Source: JBHGAV01 sp041946685
GTDB taxonomy: Bacteria; Acidobacteriota; Terriglobia; Bryobacterales; Bryobacteraceae
Direction: 5' to 3'
DNA: 62,316 nucleotides
NCBI GenBank assembly: GCA_041946685.1
Contig: JBHGAV010000020.1
Coordinates: 1-62,316, forward strand
Every line of letters starts with the position of its first letter. Positions within the stretch are counted from its first letter, which is position 1. Below are positions 62,019-62,316 of this stretch, piece by piece. A program made the translations under genes and the position numbers. The notes under the pieces are model-generated. The model was not told the origin of the DNA, searched no databases, and saw only the letters and a program-made list of their open reading frames with translations.

Positions 62019-62316
62019 ATGAGAATTGCCCACGGCAGAAGCAGCGCCACCGTGGAGCGCCATTGCCAACACTATCTCCGCCGTTTGGTGGCGGAGCGTT
62101 GGGGCGCTCCTTGCCCGCCGGTGTTGGGCATTGACGAGCACTTCTTCACCCGCCGCCAAGGCTATGCCACCACGCTGTGCGACCTGCGTCACCACACGGT
62201 CTACGACGTGGTCCTGGGCCGCTCGGAGGCCGCCCTGGAGGCCTATTTTGAGCGCCCGGAGGGCAAGGCGGAAGTCCGGGTGGTCTGCATGGACCTGTCC
62301 TCCAGCTACCGCGCCC
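62019..62316 (+). mobile_element. ISL3 family transposase, cut by the window edge
   Basis: From the ATG at 62019 the frame is open to the end. The product shows the ISL3 DDE-core pattern: VLGIDEHFFTRRQGYATTL near residue 35, then DVVLGRSEAALEAYF and VVCMDLSSSYR. The D of GIDE and D of CMD are the first two catalytic aspartates. The usual N-terminal zinc-finger and helix-turn-helix part is missing: the residues before the ATG in the same frame do not look like it, so the gene is either truncated at its 5' end or has been shifted. The inverted repeats of the element cannot be found on the left side. Confidence 0.85.

Noticed and set aside
1..62316. CRISPR arrays, rRNA genes or a prophage
   Set aside because: No regularly spaced repeats, rRNA sequence, integrase or phage structural genes are visible in the window.

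Overview
The window is GC-rich and looks like chromosomal DNA from an acidobacterium, most likely of the Bryobacterales/Solibacter type. This is an inference from gene content: two Oar-like TonB-dependent receptors with an N-terminal carboxypeptidase-regulatory domain, a long MacB-like permease of the ADOP kind, a secreted protein with the repeat-like C-terminal domain first described in Solibacter (TIGR03437), a DUF2202 protein, and many secreted proteins ending their signal peptides in A-Q. Nothing in the first 58 kb looks like a large mobile island. The last 4 kb is looser, with an extended palindrome, a heptamer repeat and a truncated ISL3 transposase at the right edge.

Layout. 1-55: 3' part of a tRNA-Pro. 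78-4869: an outer-membrane receptor, then a divergent DUF47/PiT phosphate-uptake pair. 4925-9126: a nucleotidyltransferase-like protein followed by a large protein fusing a GHMP-kinase-like half to a UDP-sugar pyrophosphorylase-like half. 9141-15627: envelope and sugar genes (GT-C membrane protein, methyltransferase, CDP-alcohol phosphatidyltransferase, GtrA, pseudouridine synthase, O-antigen ligase). 16016-20234: a Tat-exported Gfo/Idh/MocA oxidoreductase, a molybdate-type permease with an unusual ATPase partner, an SMP-30 lactonase and a 52-residue membrane protein. 20293-27527: a seven-gene efflux operon (TetR, TolC, HlyD, two ATPases, two ABC-2 permeases) laid out like E. coli cecR-ybhGFSR, with a strong promoter and an inverted-repeat operator. 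27579-30644: a second receptor. 30906-33746: a transpeptidase-only penicillin-binding protein, then rplU-rpmA-obg. 33894-40147: a tightly packed operon of sirtuin, aldo/keto reductase, TrmO, LarC, MetG and TatD. 40191-45176: a DUF72 protein and an EmrAB-TolC type exporter. 45263-50656: dodecin, a GlcG-like protein, the dihydroxyacetone kinase operon dhaKL plus a DhaM-HPr-EI fusion, and a lipocalin. 50693-57355: a site-2 protease with CBS domains, DUF2202, a radical SAM/SPASM enzyme, the ADOP permease and the TIGR03437-type protein. 57452-62316: an FkbM methyltransferase, a gene-poor gap, a GH97 glycosidase, the palindrome, a small hypothetical protein and the ISL3 transposase.

Genes are packed closely. 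Same-strand neighbours often overlap by four bases (ATGA or GTGA), and convergent pairs meet within a few bases or overlap. Several genes have a good -10 box only 8-12 bases before the start codon and no Shine-Dalgarno sequence, which suggests leaderless transcripts. The observations most worth checking are the kinase-pyrophosphorylase fusion with its odd neighbour, the ModC-like protein that has lost most ATPase catalytic motifs, the self-contained PEP-to-dihydroxyacetone phosphorelay, and the operator over the transcription start of the efflux operon.
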